Below, in pieces: positions 8,849 through 16,815 of a stretch of DNA of 64,000 bases. Numbering within the stretch: the first letter of the stretch is position 1; each line of letters opens with the position of its first letter. The position numbers and the translations under genes are program-made. Origin of the DNA: Cohnella silvisoli (GTDB taxonomy: Bacteria; Bacillota; Bacilli; Paenibacillales; Paenibacillaceae). Under the pieces are notes generated by a model that was not told the DNA's origin, made no database searches, and was given only the letters and a program-made list of their open reading frames with translations. Location: assembly GCF_021190915.1 (NCBI RefSeq), contig NZ_JAIOAP010000013.1:62001-126000 (forward strand), read 5' to 3'.

Positions 8849-9490
8849 ATGCAATTTCAAAGCGAAATGGGAAAAAGCAGACGTTTGATCGAATTGTTTT
8901 GGGCCTTTTTTAGAATCGGGCCTGCTACGTTCGGCGGTGGTTATGCGATGATTCCAATGATTGAGAAGGAAGCCGTATCGAAACGGGACTGGATTAAAGA
9001 GGAAGAAATGAACGAACTGCTGGCCATTGCGGGATCCGCACCGGGCGGCGTTGGCGTTAACGTGGCCGCATTCATCGGTTACAGGCTAGCCGGCGTCGCA
9101 GGGGCATGCGCTGCGGTGCTTGGCATTACGCTTCCGACTTTTATCGTTGCGTTATTGTTCTTTTTTTCCTATTCTTTCTTTGAAGGAAACATTAAGGTCG
9201 AGGCGGCTCTAAAGGGAGTGCATGCGGCGGTTATTGCGCTAGTTCTGGTGGCCGGTTACCGCTTGGCCAAGTCTGCGATATTCGATAAGACCACGATAGC
9301 TATAGCCATTCTTTCTTTGGCTGTATTAGCGATAGCGCAAATTAACCCCATTATAGTTATCGCAACAGGAACTCTCGTCGGTCTGGCTTCCATAAGAATT
9401 AAATCTTGGTTAGGCGTGGATACGAGAACCCATGCGGGTAAAAAACTTTTCGCGGGAAAAGAAACCCGGTACCCGGAATATTATATATGA
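8849..9490 (+). CDS. Chromate transporter, short-chain CHR subunit 1
   Basis: One half-size CHR-family membrane protein (213 aa). It has the family motif FGGGYAMIPMIEKE near residue 30 and SAPGGVGVNVAAFIGYRLAG near residue 66, followed by several hydrophobic helices. Short-chain CHR proteins work as pairs encoded by adjacent genes and export chromate, or in some cases transport related oxyanions. The start ATG follows GGGAGGGACGACGG. The next gene is the partner subunit, with its start 13 bp after this stop. Substrate is inferred from family. Confidence 0.92.
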   Translation: MQFQSEMGKSRRLIELFWAFFRIGPATFGGGYAMIPMIEKEAVSKRDWIKEEEMNELLAIAGSAPGGVGVNVAAFIGYRLAGVAGACAAVLGITLPTFIVALLFFFSYSFFEGNIKVEAALKGVHAAVIALVLVAGYRLAKSAIFDKTTIAIAILSLAVLAIAQINPIIVIATGTLVGLASIRIKSWLGVDTRTHAGKKLFAGKETRYPEYYI

Positions 9491-9503
9491 GAAGGTGGAC
9501 AAC

Positions 9504-10037
9504 TTGTTAGGGGAGCTTTTTATCGCCTTTGTTAAGATCGGGTTATTTTCATTCGGCGGCGGTTATGCGGTTATTCCCTCGATTCAATATCAAGCAAATA
9601 GCCTTGGGTGGATGAGCGATTCGGCTTTCGGCAAATCGATATTAATCTCGGGCATGGCTCCGGGACCGATTGCGACTAACAGCGCGACGCTAATTGGGTA
9701 TCAGATTGCAGGTATTAACGGAGCTATCGTGTCTACAATCGGAATGATTCTGCCTTCTTTTATTCTGATCATAATCGTAGCTTTATTTTTCTACAAAATC
9801 CGCGGCAAACAATGGGTCAAAGCTACGTTGTACGGGTTAAAACCGATCATTACCGTGCTCATTTTCTATGCAGCCTTTCATTTGTTCGTTCTGGGTAAAG
9901 AGGGCTCAATGCTCAACTGGACAATAGGGGCAACGTTAGTGATCGTCGGTCTTGCCGTTTACGGGCTTCTCAAATATAAGCTTCATCCTTTATGGGTTAT
10001 CGCGGGCTCCGGCCTAGCGGGTATCATTCTATTCTGA
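9504..10037 (+). CDS. Chromate transporter, short-chain CHR subunit 2
   Basis: Second half-size CHR protein, with the same fold as its neighbour: FSFGGGYAVIPSIQYQ near the N-terminus, then SGMAPGPIATNSATLIGYQIAG carrying the canonical APGP motif that subunit 1 changes to APGG. It is about 177 aa with four to six predicted helices. I chose TTG at 9504, 5 nt after AAGGTGG, because family members begin just before the first FGGGYA helix. GTG at 9495 is an alternative. A longer in-frame start at 9432 would overlap the upstream gene and has no ribosome site. Confidence 0.88.
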   Translation: MLGELFIAFVKIGLFSFGGGYAVIPSIQYQANSLGWMSDSAFGKSILISGMAPGPIATNSATLIGYQIAGINGAIVSTIGMILPSFILIIIVALFFYKIRGKQWVKATLYGLKPIITVLIFYAAFHLFVLGKEGSMLNWTIGATLVIVGLAVYGLLKYKLHPLWVIAGSGLAGIILF

Positions 10038-10058
10038 AGAGAGGGGGCAAGACCGGAG

Positions 10059-11021
10059 ATGCAGTCGGAAAATCGTTCTTGCAGCTGTGCAGCTAGCCGA
10101 ATCCATACGGATACGAGCATAGAACATAAGGCCACATACCCATTAAGCCAGTCTGGACGAGAAAATAAATCGGATTCCGTTATAGATGCTCGACAGGGGA
10201 TGGTTCTCTTGCCGGGAGGCTCCTTCTTGATGGGGACAAGCGATGGGGAAGGATTTCCCGCAGACGGGGAAGGTCCGGTACGGGAAGTTGTTCTCCGCCC
10301 TTTTTATATTGATCCGTACGCGGTTAGCAACGAGAAATTTAATCAATTCGTTAACGAAAGCGGATATGTAACGGAGGCGGAGCGATATGGATGGTCCTTT
10401 GTCTTTCATTTATTCGTATCTCCGGAAACGGCGAGGCGAGTTACCCAATCCCCGGTCCAAACGCCTTGGTGGCTTGTCGTTGAAGGGGCAAATTGGCGGC
10501 AGCCGTTCGGACCGGATTCGAATTTGGACGGCAGGATGGACCATCCGGTGATTCACGTTTCTTGGAATGATGCCCAAGCATACTGTGAGTGGGCTGGCCG
10601 CAGGCTGCCAACCGAGTCGGAATGGGAATTCGCCGCAAGAGGCGGACTTGTGCAGAAACGGTATCCTTGGGGGGACGAGTTGAAGCCCGGCGGGGTACAC
10701 CGTTGCAACATATGGCAAGGGAAATTTCCAATTAAGGACAACGGTAGCGACGGGTATAAAGACACGGCACCTGTACATGCGTACGAGCCAAACGGTTATG
10801 GATTATATAATGTTTCGGGTAACGTGTGGGAATGGTGCCAGAACGGATTCACAGTTGATCATAGCGCAGTCGACCCGAACGAAGATACGCGCGTTATACG
10901 CGGAGGTTCTTATTTGTGTCACCGATCTTATTGCAATCGCTATCGGGTTGCCGCGCGAAGCAAGAACACGCCTGACAGCTCTACGGGGAACATCGGCTTC
11001 AGGTGCGCTGCGGATGCCTGA
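10059..11021 (+). CDS. Formylglycine-generating enzyme (FGE/SUMF1 family)
   Basis: FGE uses copper and oxygen to oxidise the Cys of a C-x-P-x-R motif in type I sulfatases to formylglycine. The FGE-sulfatase fold begins with MVLLPGGSFLMGTSDGEGFPADGEGP, continues with HPVIHVSWNDAQAYCEWAGRR and LPTESEWEFAARGG, and ends with NVSGNVWEWC and GGSYLCHRSYCNRYRVAAR. Cys287 and Cys292 (spacing five) sit where true FGEs have the copper-binding catalytic pair; many FGE-like proteins of other function (EgtB-like, for example) lack both. About 45 extra N-terminal residues precede the domain. It starts 21 bp after the second CHR gene on the same strand and is probably in the same operon. No sulfatase is encoded in the window. 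Confidence 0.92.
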   Translation: MQSENRSCSCAASRIHTDTSIEHKATYPLSQSGRENKSDSVIDARQGMVLLPGGSFLMGTSDGEGFPADGEGPVREVVLRPFYIDPYAVSNEKFNQFVNESGYVTEAERYGWSFVFHLFVSPETARRVTQSPVQTPWWLVVEGANWRQPFGPDSNLDGRMDHPVIHVSWNDAQAYCEWAGRRLPTESEWEFAARGGLVQKRYPWGDELKPGGVHRCNIWQGKFPIKDNGSDGYKDTAPVHAYEPNGYGLYNVSGNVWEWCQNGFTVDHSAVDPNEDTRVIRGGSYLCHRSYCNRYRVAARSKNTPDSSTGNIGFRCAADA

Positions 11022-11094
11022 GAAGTCAAAAACAATTTCATTCCATCTCCGAAACTGGTTATAATGAATAGATATGGAGCATGGAGGGATTGCT

Positions 11095-11412
11095 ATGGGC
11101 TTTCAAACGGAATTCAATTCCGTCTGCAAATTCAAGTCGGAACAAGAGCTTTACGAGCTGCTCGAATACGGCCGGGGCAAAATGGTCAAAAAACATTTTC
11201 GCGTATTCCCGACCGGACAGAAAGTGATCGCTTATACGCCGGATAATCAAGCTGTGGCTATCGTTCGAATACTCGCTTCCATCGCGGAAATTAATTTTCA
11301 AGGCGAAGAAGTGACGCAAGTGGAGATGGAGCTCGTGCGACGCTTAACGGAAGAGGAAGCGAGGATTCAAACGTCGCTAGCACATGAAATGTTCTTCGGA
11401 GAGCAATCCTAG
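11095..11412 (+). CDS. Conserved small protein of unknown function
   Basis: About 105 residues, soluble and charged, with no membrane segment or Cys cluster. I do not recognise the family. The layout suggests a mixed alpha/beta domain (MVKKHFRVFPTGQKVIAYT, NQAVAIVRILASIAEINFQGEEV) followed by a helical C-terminus (RRLTEEEARIQTSLAHEMFF). The start at 11095 is supported by GGAGGG 6 nt upstream; ATG at 11074 has no ribosome site. It lies between the FGE gene and fabI, with a separate ribosome site; no function can be inferred from context. Confidence 0.75.
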   Translation: MGFQTEFNSVCKFKSEQELYELLEYGRGKMVKKHFRVFPTGQKVIAYTPDNQAVAIVRILASIAEINFQGEEVTQVEMELVRRLTEEEARIQTSLAHEMFFGEQS

Positions 11413-11590
11413 TACCCGTACGCAACTGCGCGGGAGGTAGTGTCTGCTCAAGCATAACCGTTACATGGAAGTGCTTCGTTGAATACGGTTGCAATCGCAG
11501 CGGAAATACGTTACGTTGGACAAGAAGGCTTGCCTGCCGCCTTGTGGGTTGGGCATCATTCTTAATCGTGACGAGGAGGATTTCCCGCAG

Positions 11591-12361
11591 ATGAATGGAT
11601 TATTGGAAGGTAAGAATATCGTGGTCATGGGTGTCGCCAACGAGCGCAGCATCGCTTGGGCTATCGCCCAATCGCTTGCGTCCCAGGGAGCGCGACTGGT
11701 GTTTACATACGAGAATGAACGCGTCGAAGAACGCGTGCGCAAGCTTGCGGATACGATTCCCGGTTCGATCACTTTGCAATGCAACGTTTCATCCGACGAG
11801 GATATCGATTCGCTGGCTTCCCGCTTGAAGGAGGAAGTAGGGGTATTGCACGGTCTTGCGCATTGTATCGCATTCGCGAAAGCGGAGGAACTAGACGGAA
11901 TGTACGTGGATACATCCCGTGCCGGCTTCACGTTGGCGCATGATGTCAGCGTATATTCGTTGACTGCCGTCGCGCAAAGGCTGTATCCTCTCATGACGGA
12001 AGGCGGCAGCGTCGTAACGCTGACTTATCTAGGGTCGCAACGCGCGCTTCGCAATTATAACGTCATGGGTGTCGCGAAAGCGGCATTGGAAGCATCCGTC
12101 CGATATTTGGCCAATGACCTGGGACCACAAGACATTCGGGTCAACGCCATCTCTGCCGGACCTGTCCGTACGCTTGCTGCCAAAGGGATTGCAGGCTTCA
12201 ACGCCATCCTGAAAGAAGTAGAGGAAAAAGCTCCTCTGCGCCGCACGACGGAAACTTCCGATGTCGGCAACACGGCGTTATTCCTTATGAGTCCTTGGGC
12301 TCGCGGAATTACGGGCGAGATCATCTATGTAGATAACGGCTATAATATCGTTGGGATATAA
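11591..12361 (+). CDS. fabI: Enoyl-[acyl-carrier-protein] reductase (NADH) FabI
   Basis: Reduces trans-2-enoyl-ACP in the last step of each fatty acid elongation cycle. It is an SDR-fold enzyme of about 256 aa with the divergent FabI glycine motif GVANERSIAWAIAQSLA, the adenine-pocket segment CNVSSDED, and the catalytic Tyr/Lys pair in YNVMGVAKAALE (Y-x6-K); a second Tyr lies upstream in TYLGSQRA. The C-terminus GITGEIIYVDNGYNIVG is typical. ATG at 11591 fits the family N-terminus (MNGLLEGKNIVVMG); the frame is open upstream but has no better start. It is the triclosan-target type. A terminator follows. Confidence 0.96.
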   Translation: MNGLLEGKNIVVMGVANERSIAWAIAQSLASQGARLVFTYENERVEERVRKLADTIPGSITLQCNVSSDEDIDSLASRLKEEVGVLHGLAHCIAFAKAEELDGMYVDTSRAGFTLAHDVSVYSLTAVAQRLYPLMTEGGSVVTLTYLGSQRALRNYNVMGVAKAALEASVRYLANDLGPQDIRVNAISAGPVRTLAAKGIAGFNAILKEVEEKAPLRRTTETSDVGNTALFLMSPWARGITGEIIYVDNGYNIVGI

Positions 12362-12385
12362 GTGATTAGATGACTCGTAAATTGG

Positions 12386-12430
12386 GGAGCTGCACCTTTG
12401 TCGATACGATAAAGGGCGGCTTCTTTTATT
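12386..12430 (+). terminator. Terminator after fabI
   Basis: GGAGCTGCACCTTT pairs with AAAGGGCGGCTTC (one bulge, two wobbles) around an 11-nt loop, followed by TTTTATT. Confidence 0.75.
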
Positions 12431-12597
12431 CAAAATCACGAAATTCCGCAGTTTACAAGTACAATCGTCGGAACCGCATTACCGCATTATCGTATATGAT
12501 AAGGGTAGGACGAGGTTGTCCTATTATCGGAATGCATTTTGATGGAGAAGCGGATTTACTTGTCTGTAAACGATTGCAAAGATGAGAGGGATGGATA

Positions 12598-13452
12598 ATG
12601 GACGCCAACGAGCAGGAAAGCATTATAGGCGGCAAAAGCTTTACGGCGGTCGCTGTCAATTGCGCGGCCAAAGCCGGAGAATGGATTAAAAGCAAAATGG
12701 GTAGCTTTACCCAGTTGGATACAAAATACTCGATGCATGATCTTGTTACGGAAGTGGATAAAGGCGCGGAGCGGATGATTCGCAACTTGATCGGCACGCA
12801 TTTTCCGACCCATTCCTTCCTTGGGGAAGAAGGCGTTGAGCCGGGACCGGACGCTTCGGCCAAAGCGCTGCAGGAGATGAGCGACTCCGAGTACCTATGG
12901 ATCGTTGATCCGCTAGATGGGACGACCAATTACGTGCACGGATTCCCTTTCTTCTCCGTATCAATTGCGTTAGCGCATCGCGGGCAGGTGATCGTCGGCG
13001 TCGTATATGATCCGTCGAGAGACGAATTGTTCGTCGCGGAGCGGGGTAAGGGCGCATACGTTCACGGCCGTAAAATGCAGGTGTCGAAAGAAAGCACGCT
13101 TAGCCATAGTTTGCTTGCAACGGGTTTTCCCGCGGATCAGCATGTGGCGTTGCCCGCTAACATGAAAGGTGTACAAGCTTTGGCGCCTAAGGTTCGCAAC
13201 CTGCGAATTGCCGGATCAGCGGCTCTTCATCTGGCTTACGTAGCTGCAGGAAGACTAAGCGGCTTCTGGGAGTACAGTCTGAACTCATGGGATATCGCGG
13301 CGGGTTCGTTGCTCGTGGAGGAAGCGGGCGGCCGATTGTCAGATATTACTGGGGAGCCTTATCACATTGGTGTCCGTAATATCTCGGCTAGCAATGGTCT
13401 TATTCATGATGAATTGTTGAAGGAACTCAAAGCCGCTGAAGCTGCCGGGTAG
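12598..13452 (+). CDS. Inositol monophosphatase family protein
   Basis: Mg-dependent sugar/inositol phosphatase of the IMPase superfamily, 284 aa. Metal-binding motif 1 is WIVDPLDGTTNYVHGFPFFSV and motif 2 is NSWDIAAGSLLVEEAGG; the upstream FLGEEG Glu and the DLVTEVDKGAE segment complete the active site. The real substrate cannot be read from sequence: inositol-1-phosphate, histidinol phosphate, fructose-1,6-bisphosphate and PAP are all handled by family members. It begins 6 nt after a GAGAGGGATG ribosome site. It sits alone between fabI and a small acidic protein. Confidence 0.92.
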   Translation: MDANEQESIIGGKSFTAVAVNCAAKAGEWIKSKMGSFTQLDTKYSMHDLVTEVDKGAERMIRNLIGTHFPTHSFLGEEGVEPGPDASAKALQEMSDSEYLWIVDPLDGTTNYVHGFPFFSVSIALAHRGQVIVGVVYDPSRDELFVAERGKGAYVHGRKMQVSKESTLSHSLLATGFPADQHVALPANMKGVQALAPKVRNLRIAGSAALHLAYVAAGRLSGFWEYSLNSWDIAAGSLLVEEAGGRLSDITGEPYHIGVRNISASNGLIHDELLKELKAAEAAG

Positions 13453-13533
13453 CAAGCACATGAGAACGGGAGTTTTCGTCAATCCTAGGGTATAAAGGGG
13501 GCGAGGGAACTGGAACGCGACAAGAACAATCCT

Positions 13534-13791
13534 GTGGACGATCATGAAGAAGCATCGAATGCAGAGACGGCGCATAGTGAAGCCGAGGAGCTGCTCGTTC
13601 GGCGATTGACAGAAAAGACACCGGAAGGGAACGATCCGGACGTCGATGCTTTGAAAGCACTGCCTCCCCGCTGGGAGGTCCGCATCCAGACGGAGCGGGA
13701 TCCGGTGGAGGAAGAGACCAAAGCCTATCGGGCCATAGCCCGCGAGGTGGATGACAGATACGATAAGTATGACAAAGGGCAGTCCCGATAA
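13534..13791 (+). CDS. Small acidic hypothetical protein
   Basis: About 85 residues, very rich in Glu and Asp, with no hydrophobic core and probably partly disordered. I do not recognise it. GTG at 13534 has no ribosome site. Extending the frame to a CTG at 13510 adds LERDKNNP and places AAAGGGGG about 8 nt upstream, so a non-standard start is possible. The 3' end overlaps a strong hairpin. The coding call rests on the frame being open through the whole gap and on the sensible charge pattern. Confidence 0.55.
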   Translation: MDDHEEASNAETAHSEAEELLVRRLTEKTPEGNDPDVDALKALPPRWEVRIQTERDPVEEETKAYRAIAREVDDRYDKYDKGQSR

Positions 13792-13805
13792 ACGGGCTGC
13801 CCTTT
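13774..13805. terminator. Convergent-gene hairpin
   Basis: AAAGGGCAG and CTGCCCTTT, with an inner CCCG/CGGG, form a long stem overlapping the stop of the acidic protein and sitting 17 bp from the stop of the opposing permease. U tails are short, but the position suits termination on both strands. Confidence 0.65.
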
Positions 13806-13821
13806 GGTGCGCTTGGCTATT

Positions 13822-15480
13822 TTATAGCTTGCGAATTTGGCTCAGCAGTACTTCGGAGGTAAGAAATCTGCGGAACACTAGAAACAGCACGATGGGCGGA
13901 AGGCTGACGATGCCGGCATAGAGGCTCAGTTCGCCAACACCCGACTCTTTGTCTACATAAAAGACGCTGAGCAGTCGAGCTGCTGGAGAGAAATGTTCCG
14001 GACTGTTCATAAAAATAAGCGAAGAATAAAACGAGCCCCACAGCGAAGCGAATTGCAAAATCCCAAGCGCGACAAGGGGTTTCCATACTTTCGGAATAAA
14101 AAGGTTGAAAAACATCCATAGTTCGCTGCGGCCGTCTAAGGCTGCTTTTTCTTTTAAGACCCCGCATCGGCTGTTGAAAATGCTTTTGATGACGAACACT
14201 CCGACAATGGGGAAAAATCCGAACACCATCTGGGAGTAAACGGTATCCATCATTCCCAGTTCTTTAACAAGGAGATATTCCGCAATGTTTCCGCCACCCA
14301 TTACCGCAACTAGCAGCAGAAAAGCTTTGTATAAGTTTCTTCCCGGTAAATCCCTGACCGTCAGAGGATAGGCTAGCGTTAATGTCAGGAGCAGGCTTAT
14401 GCAGACCGTCACGAAATATACAATAAAATAAATAATAAAATTACCGGCAGAGAATAGGTCGCCAAGTGCGAATGGGGTACTGCTTTTCGAGAGGAACGGG
14501 TAAACGAACAGCATGTACAGAGGCAGCAGAACAATCAGGGAGTACAGTATGAGAGCCGGGAGCCCGGTGTTGCTAGTGTTCCTTTTTTCCGTCTTTAAGG
14601 GGGAATTGTCACGAGCGGCGCTGAACAAATCCCTCAGGAAAAAGCTGCGAACGATCACGTACGCCAGCAAAGTGAATACCACCTGAACGCAGAACTGAAG
14701 CAGAGAAATCGCAGCAGATGCGCTATAATCGGCTTGCATTAAACCTATTCTAAATTGGTAGGTGTTCAAAGTGTCTCCGACTAAATAAACAAGAGGGTTG
14801 TTTAGTTGATGCAGCAATTCAAAATCCATAGATAGAATGGTTGAAAGCTGCAATATCATAAAGGCAGCAATTGCCCGAATGGCGGGCAGCACGTTTCGAA
14901 GCAAATAAGATTGTTCAGCTTGCTTGACGCCAATTGCAGCCAACGCTACCAGAATCGGAATCCCGCAAGTTTTGATCGTTTCCACAATAACGATTACAGG
15001 ACGAAACAGCTCCGTATCGCCTAGAAATAATGAGCGAACGGGAAAAATAGGCGCGAGGCTAGGCGATAGAATGTTCATCACGACAAAAGCGAAGACAAGC
15101 GACGGGATAAAAAAAGGAATCAGAAAAAGCGTCGAGAAGCTGTTTCGCAATTTTTCGGACCGGATGCTGCTTAATGCGAGAGAAAGCCCTAACGCCACCA
15201 GGCCTGTAAAGACGACGTAACTTAATTTGATAATCAGCGTATTTGCGAGAACTCTCCGAAAATCGACATTTTCAAACAACAATCTGAAGTTGTCCATGCC
15301 TACCCAGGAGCTATCCCACAAGCCCCGAGCGGGGATGAAATCTGTGAAAGCCATATGAACGTTGAGAACAAAAGGAATAATCTTGAAGGCTAAAATGAGA
15401 ATTAACGCAGGGATGACGATAACATAGTGAAGCTTGTACTTCCAGAGCCGATGAGATAGCGATAACGACGACTTTACCAT
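13822..15480 (-). CDS. Fused double ABC permease (LplB-like plus YtcP-like halves)
   Basis: A 552-aa membrane protein with two binding-protein-dependent permease domains. Residues ~10-280 resemble LplB/UgpA-type sugar permeases (VIPALILILAFKIIPFVLNV, WVGMDNFRLLFENVDFRRVL, NNPLVYLVGDTLNTYQFRIGL). Residues ~300-552 resemble the YtcP/UgpE partner and keep a good EAA loop (LKEKAALDGRSELWMFFNLF). The EAA loop of the first half is degenerate: against the LplB homologue at 30332 it is about 12 residues shorter and has no EAA-DGA core (ALAAIGVKQAEQSYLLRNVLP). No ATPase gene is nearby. Upstream on the same strand, beyond a terminator, lies a diverged sulfate-binding-like lipoprotein, a possible partner. 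Substrate unknown; an iron/thiamine-type importer is an alternative reading of the fused layout. Confidence 0.85.
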   Translation of the reverse strand: MVKSSLSLSHRLWKYKLHYVIVIPALILILAFKIIPFVLNVHMAFTDFIPARGLWDSSWVGMDNFRLLFENVDFRRVLANTLIIKLSYVVFTGLVALGLSLALSSIRSEKLRNSFSTLFLIPFFIPSLVFAFVVMNILSPSLAPIFPVRSLFLGDTELFRPVIVIVETIKTCGIPILVALAAIGVKQAEQSYLLRNVLPAIRAIAAFMILQLSTILSMDFELLHQLNNPLVYLVGDTLNTYQFRIGLMQADYSASAAISLLQFCVQVVFTLLAYVIVRSFFLRDLFSAARDNSPLKTEKRNTSNTGLPALILYSLIVLLPLYMLFVYPFLSKSSTPFALGDLFSAGNFIIYFIVYFVTVCISLLLTLTLAYPLTVRDLPGRNLYKAFLLLVAVMGGGNIAEYLLVKELGMMDTVYSQMVFGFFPIVGVFVIKSIFNSRCGVLKEKAALDGRSELWMFFNLFIPKVWKPLVALGILQFASLWGSFYSSLIFMNSPEHFSPAARLLSVFYVDKESGVGELSLYAGIVSLPPIVLFLVFRRFLTSEVLLSQIRKL

Positions 15481-15586
15481 AACTAAACGCCTCGTTTTCC
15501 AAATGTAACAACCGGGACAAGAGCCCTCGGAAGTTCGTTCTTATTTTAATCGAGAACACTTATTTTGGCTATATCTGGAAGTGACG

Positions 15587-15617
15587 AAAAGACGCAGCCC
15601 ATTGGGTTACGTCTTTT
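15587..15617 (-). terminator. Terminator between the Sbp-like lipoprotein and the fused permease
   Basis: On the minus strand AAAAGACGTAACCC-AAT-GGGCTGCGTCTTTT is a near-perfect stem with a 3-nt loop and a T tail, just after the lipoprotein stop. It implies that the permease has its own promoter or depends on readthrough. Confidence 0.85.
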
Positions 15618-15638
15618 GGTGTTAATTCATACCGAATA

Positions 15639-16709
15639 TCACTTTGCCGGCAGTTGACCGAACAGGCCGCCATCCGCGAACAGATCTTGCTGCAGATCTT
15701 CCCAGCCTGTTAAATTATCGTCTATCGTGAGCAGGGTCACATCCGCGAATAGGCCGGGAAACTGTTCCGCCACTGAAGCGAAGCGCGGCCTGAAATAATG
15801 TTTGGCGGCGAAGACTTGCGCTTCTTCGGTAAATAAGTAATCCGCATAGGCGTTGGCCGCTTCGCGGACGCCTTTCGCATCGGCATTGCTGTCGACGACG
15901 GAGACAATCGGCTCTACGGTTAACGTGACGGAAGGGACGACGACTTCGATCTTGCCTTTTCCGGTAGAATTGAGCAATCGAAGCGCGTTGCTCTCCGTTG
16001 TGACCCAGACGTCGCCTTCGGCTTTCTCTATAAAGGCGTTTTCGGCGTCTTTGTCGTCCTTAGCAAGGACAGCCACATGCCCGTGGAAGTCGGTTACAAA
16101 TGCTTTGGCACTGACCTTATCGTCCGGCTGTTTATCCAATGAATAAGCCCAAGGCGCGGCATAGTACCAACGGGCGTCTGAATAAGCGGCGGGATTGGAG
16201 GTGACGATTTTCACGTCGGGTTTCACGAGATCCTCCCACTCCGCGATCGCCTTGGGGTTGCCGCTATGGACGACGAACGCCACGGCAGTCGAGAAAGGTG
16301 AGCTGTTATAGTCGTAACGTTGCTGCCAGCCTTCCCCGATAAGGCCTTTGGCTTGGATCGCGTCGATATCTATGCCAACGCCGAGCGTAGTAACATCCGC
16401 TTTTATTTGACCTCCATTGATGGATGCTTCTTGCGCCGATGAATTTCCCGCGGACTGCTCGATCGTAACGGTTTGCCCGGTACGTTCTTTCCAGTTCTTA
16501 ATAAATCCTTCGTTAATATCCTTATACAAGTCTTCCGTTCCATCCGTTACTGCGTTTACGAGCGAGGCGGCTTTGCTGTAATCGGATTTCTGCGTTTCCT
16601 CTTCTGTAGTTGATGCTTTGTTTCCCGAGCAAGCGGTAATGGTTAAGATGATAAGTGCCATAAACACGACGAGTATAGCGCGTTTGCGCGTGCTGTTGCG
16701 CTGAACCAT
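15639..16709 (-). CDS. Diverged sulfate-binding-protein-like lipoprotein
   Basis: A 356-aa lipoprotein: signal helix RAILVVFMALIILTITACS with lipobox ITAC. The body follows the Sbp fold of its divergent neighbour along its length (TGQTVTIEQ, GLIGEGWQQR, SGNPKAIAEWEDLVKPDVKIVTSNP, ANAYADYLFTEEAQVFAAKHYFRPR). Residues that hold sulfate in canonical Sbp are changed: [11 protein letters not shown] becomes [19 protein letters not shown] becomes TLGVGIDI and [15 protein letters not shown] becomes PAAYSDARWYYAAPW. It therefore probably binds another ligand or binds sulfate differently. It is transcribed divergently from the canonical paralogue and is followed by a terminator and a fused permease. 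Confidence 0.88.
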   Translation of the reverse strand: MVQRNSTRKRAILVVFMALIILTITACSGNKASTTEEETQKSDYSKAASLVNAVTDGTEDLYKDINEGFIKNWKERTGQTVTIEQSAGNSSAQEASINGGQIKADVTTLGVGIDIDAIQAKGLIGEGWQQRYDYNSSPFSTAVAFVVHSGNPKAIAEWEDLVKPDVKIVTSNPAAYSDARWYYAAPWAYSLDKQPDDKVSAKAFVTDFHGHVAVLAKDDKDAENAFIEKAEGDVWVTTESNALRLLNSTGKGKIEVVVPSVTLTVEPIVSVVDSNADAKGVREAANAYADYLFTEEAQVFAAKHYFRPRFASVAEQFPGLFADVTLLTIDDNLTGWEDLQQDLFADGGLFGQLPAK

Positions 16710-16771
16710 GGAAAGCTCCCCATTTCTTTAAGTTGGTAATTCCAATAGAAATTATTGGATTTAATGAGGCG

Positions 16772-16801
16772 ATTGTAGCAACAGAACAAACTTGTTGTCA
16801 A
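16772..16801 (-). promoter_or_regulatory. Promoter of the Sbp-like lipoprotein gene
   Basis: On the minus strand: TTGACA (16801-16796), 18-bp spacer, TACAAT (16777-16772). The -35 box is one arm of a perfect 8-bp inverted repeat (GTTGTCAA at 16794, TTGACAAC at 16816) shared with the opposite promoter. Confidence 0.75.
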
Positions 16802-16815
16802 TGATTAATTCATAG

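Noticed and set aside
9432-9503. Upstream in-frame start for the second CHR gene
   Set aside because: It would overlap the first CHR gene by 59 bp, has no ribosome site, and adds a basic peptide absent from the family pattern.
11408-11424. FapR-like box upstream of fabI (TAGTACC half)
   Set aside because: Only one half matches TTAGTACC/GGTACTAA; the other half is poor, so no claim is made.
12370-12585. 71-codon frame between fabI and the IMPase gene
   Set aside because: It runs through the fabI terminator, has no ribosome site and matches nothing recognisable.
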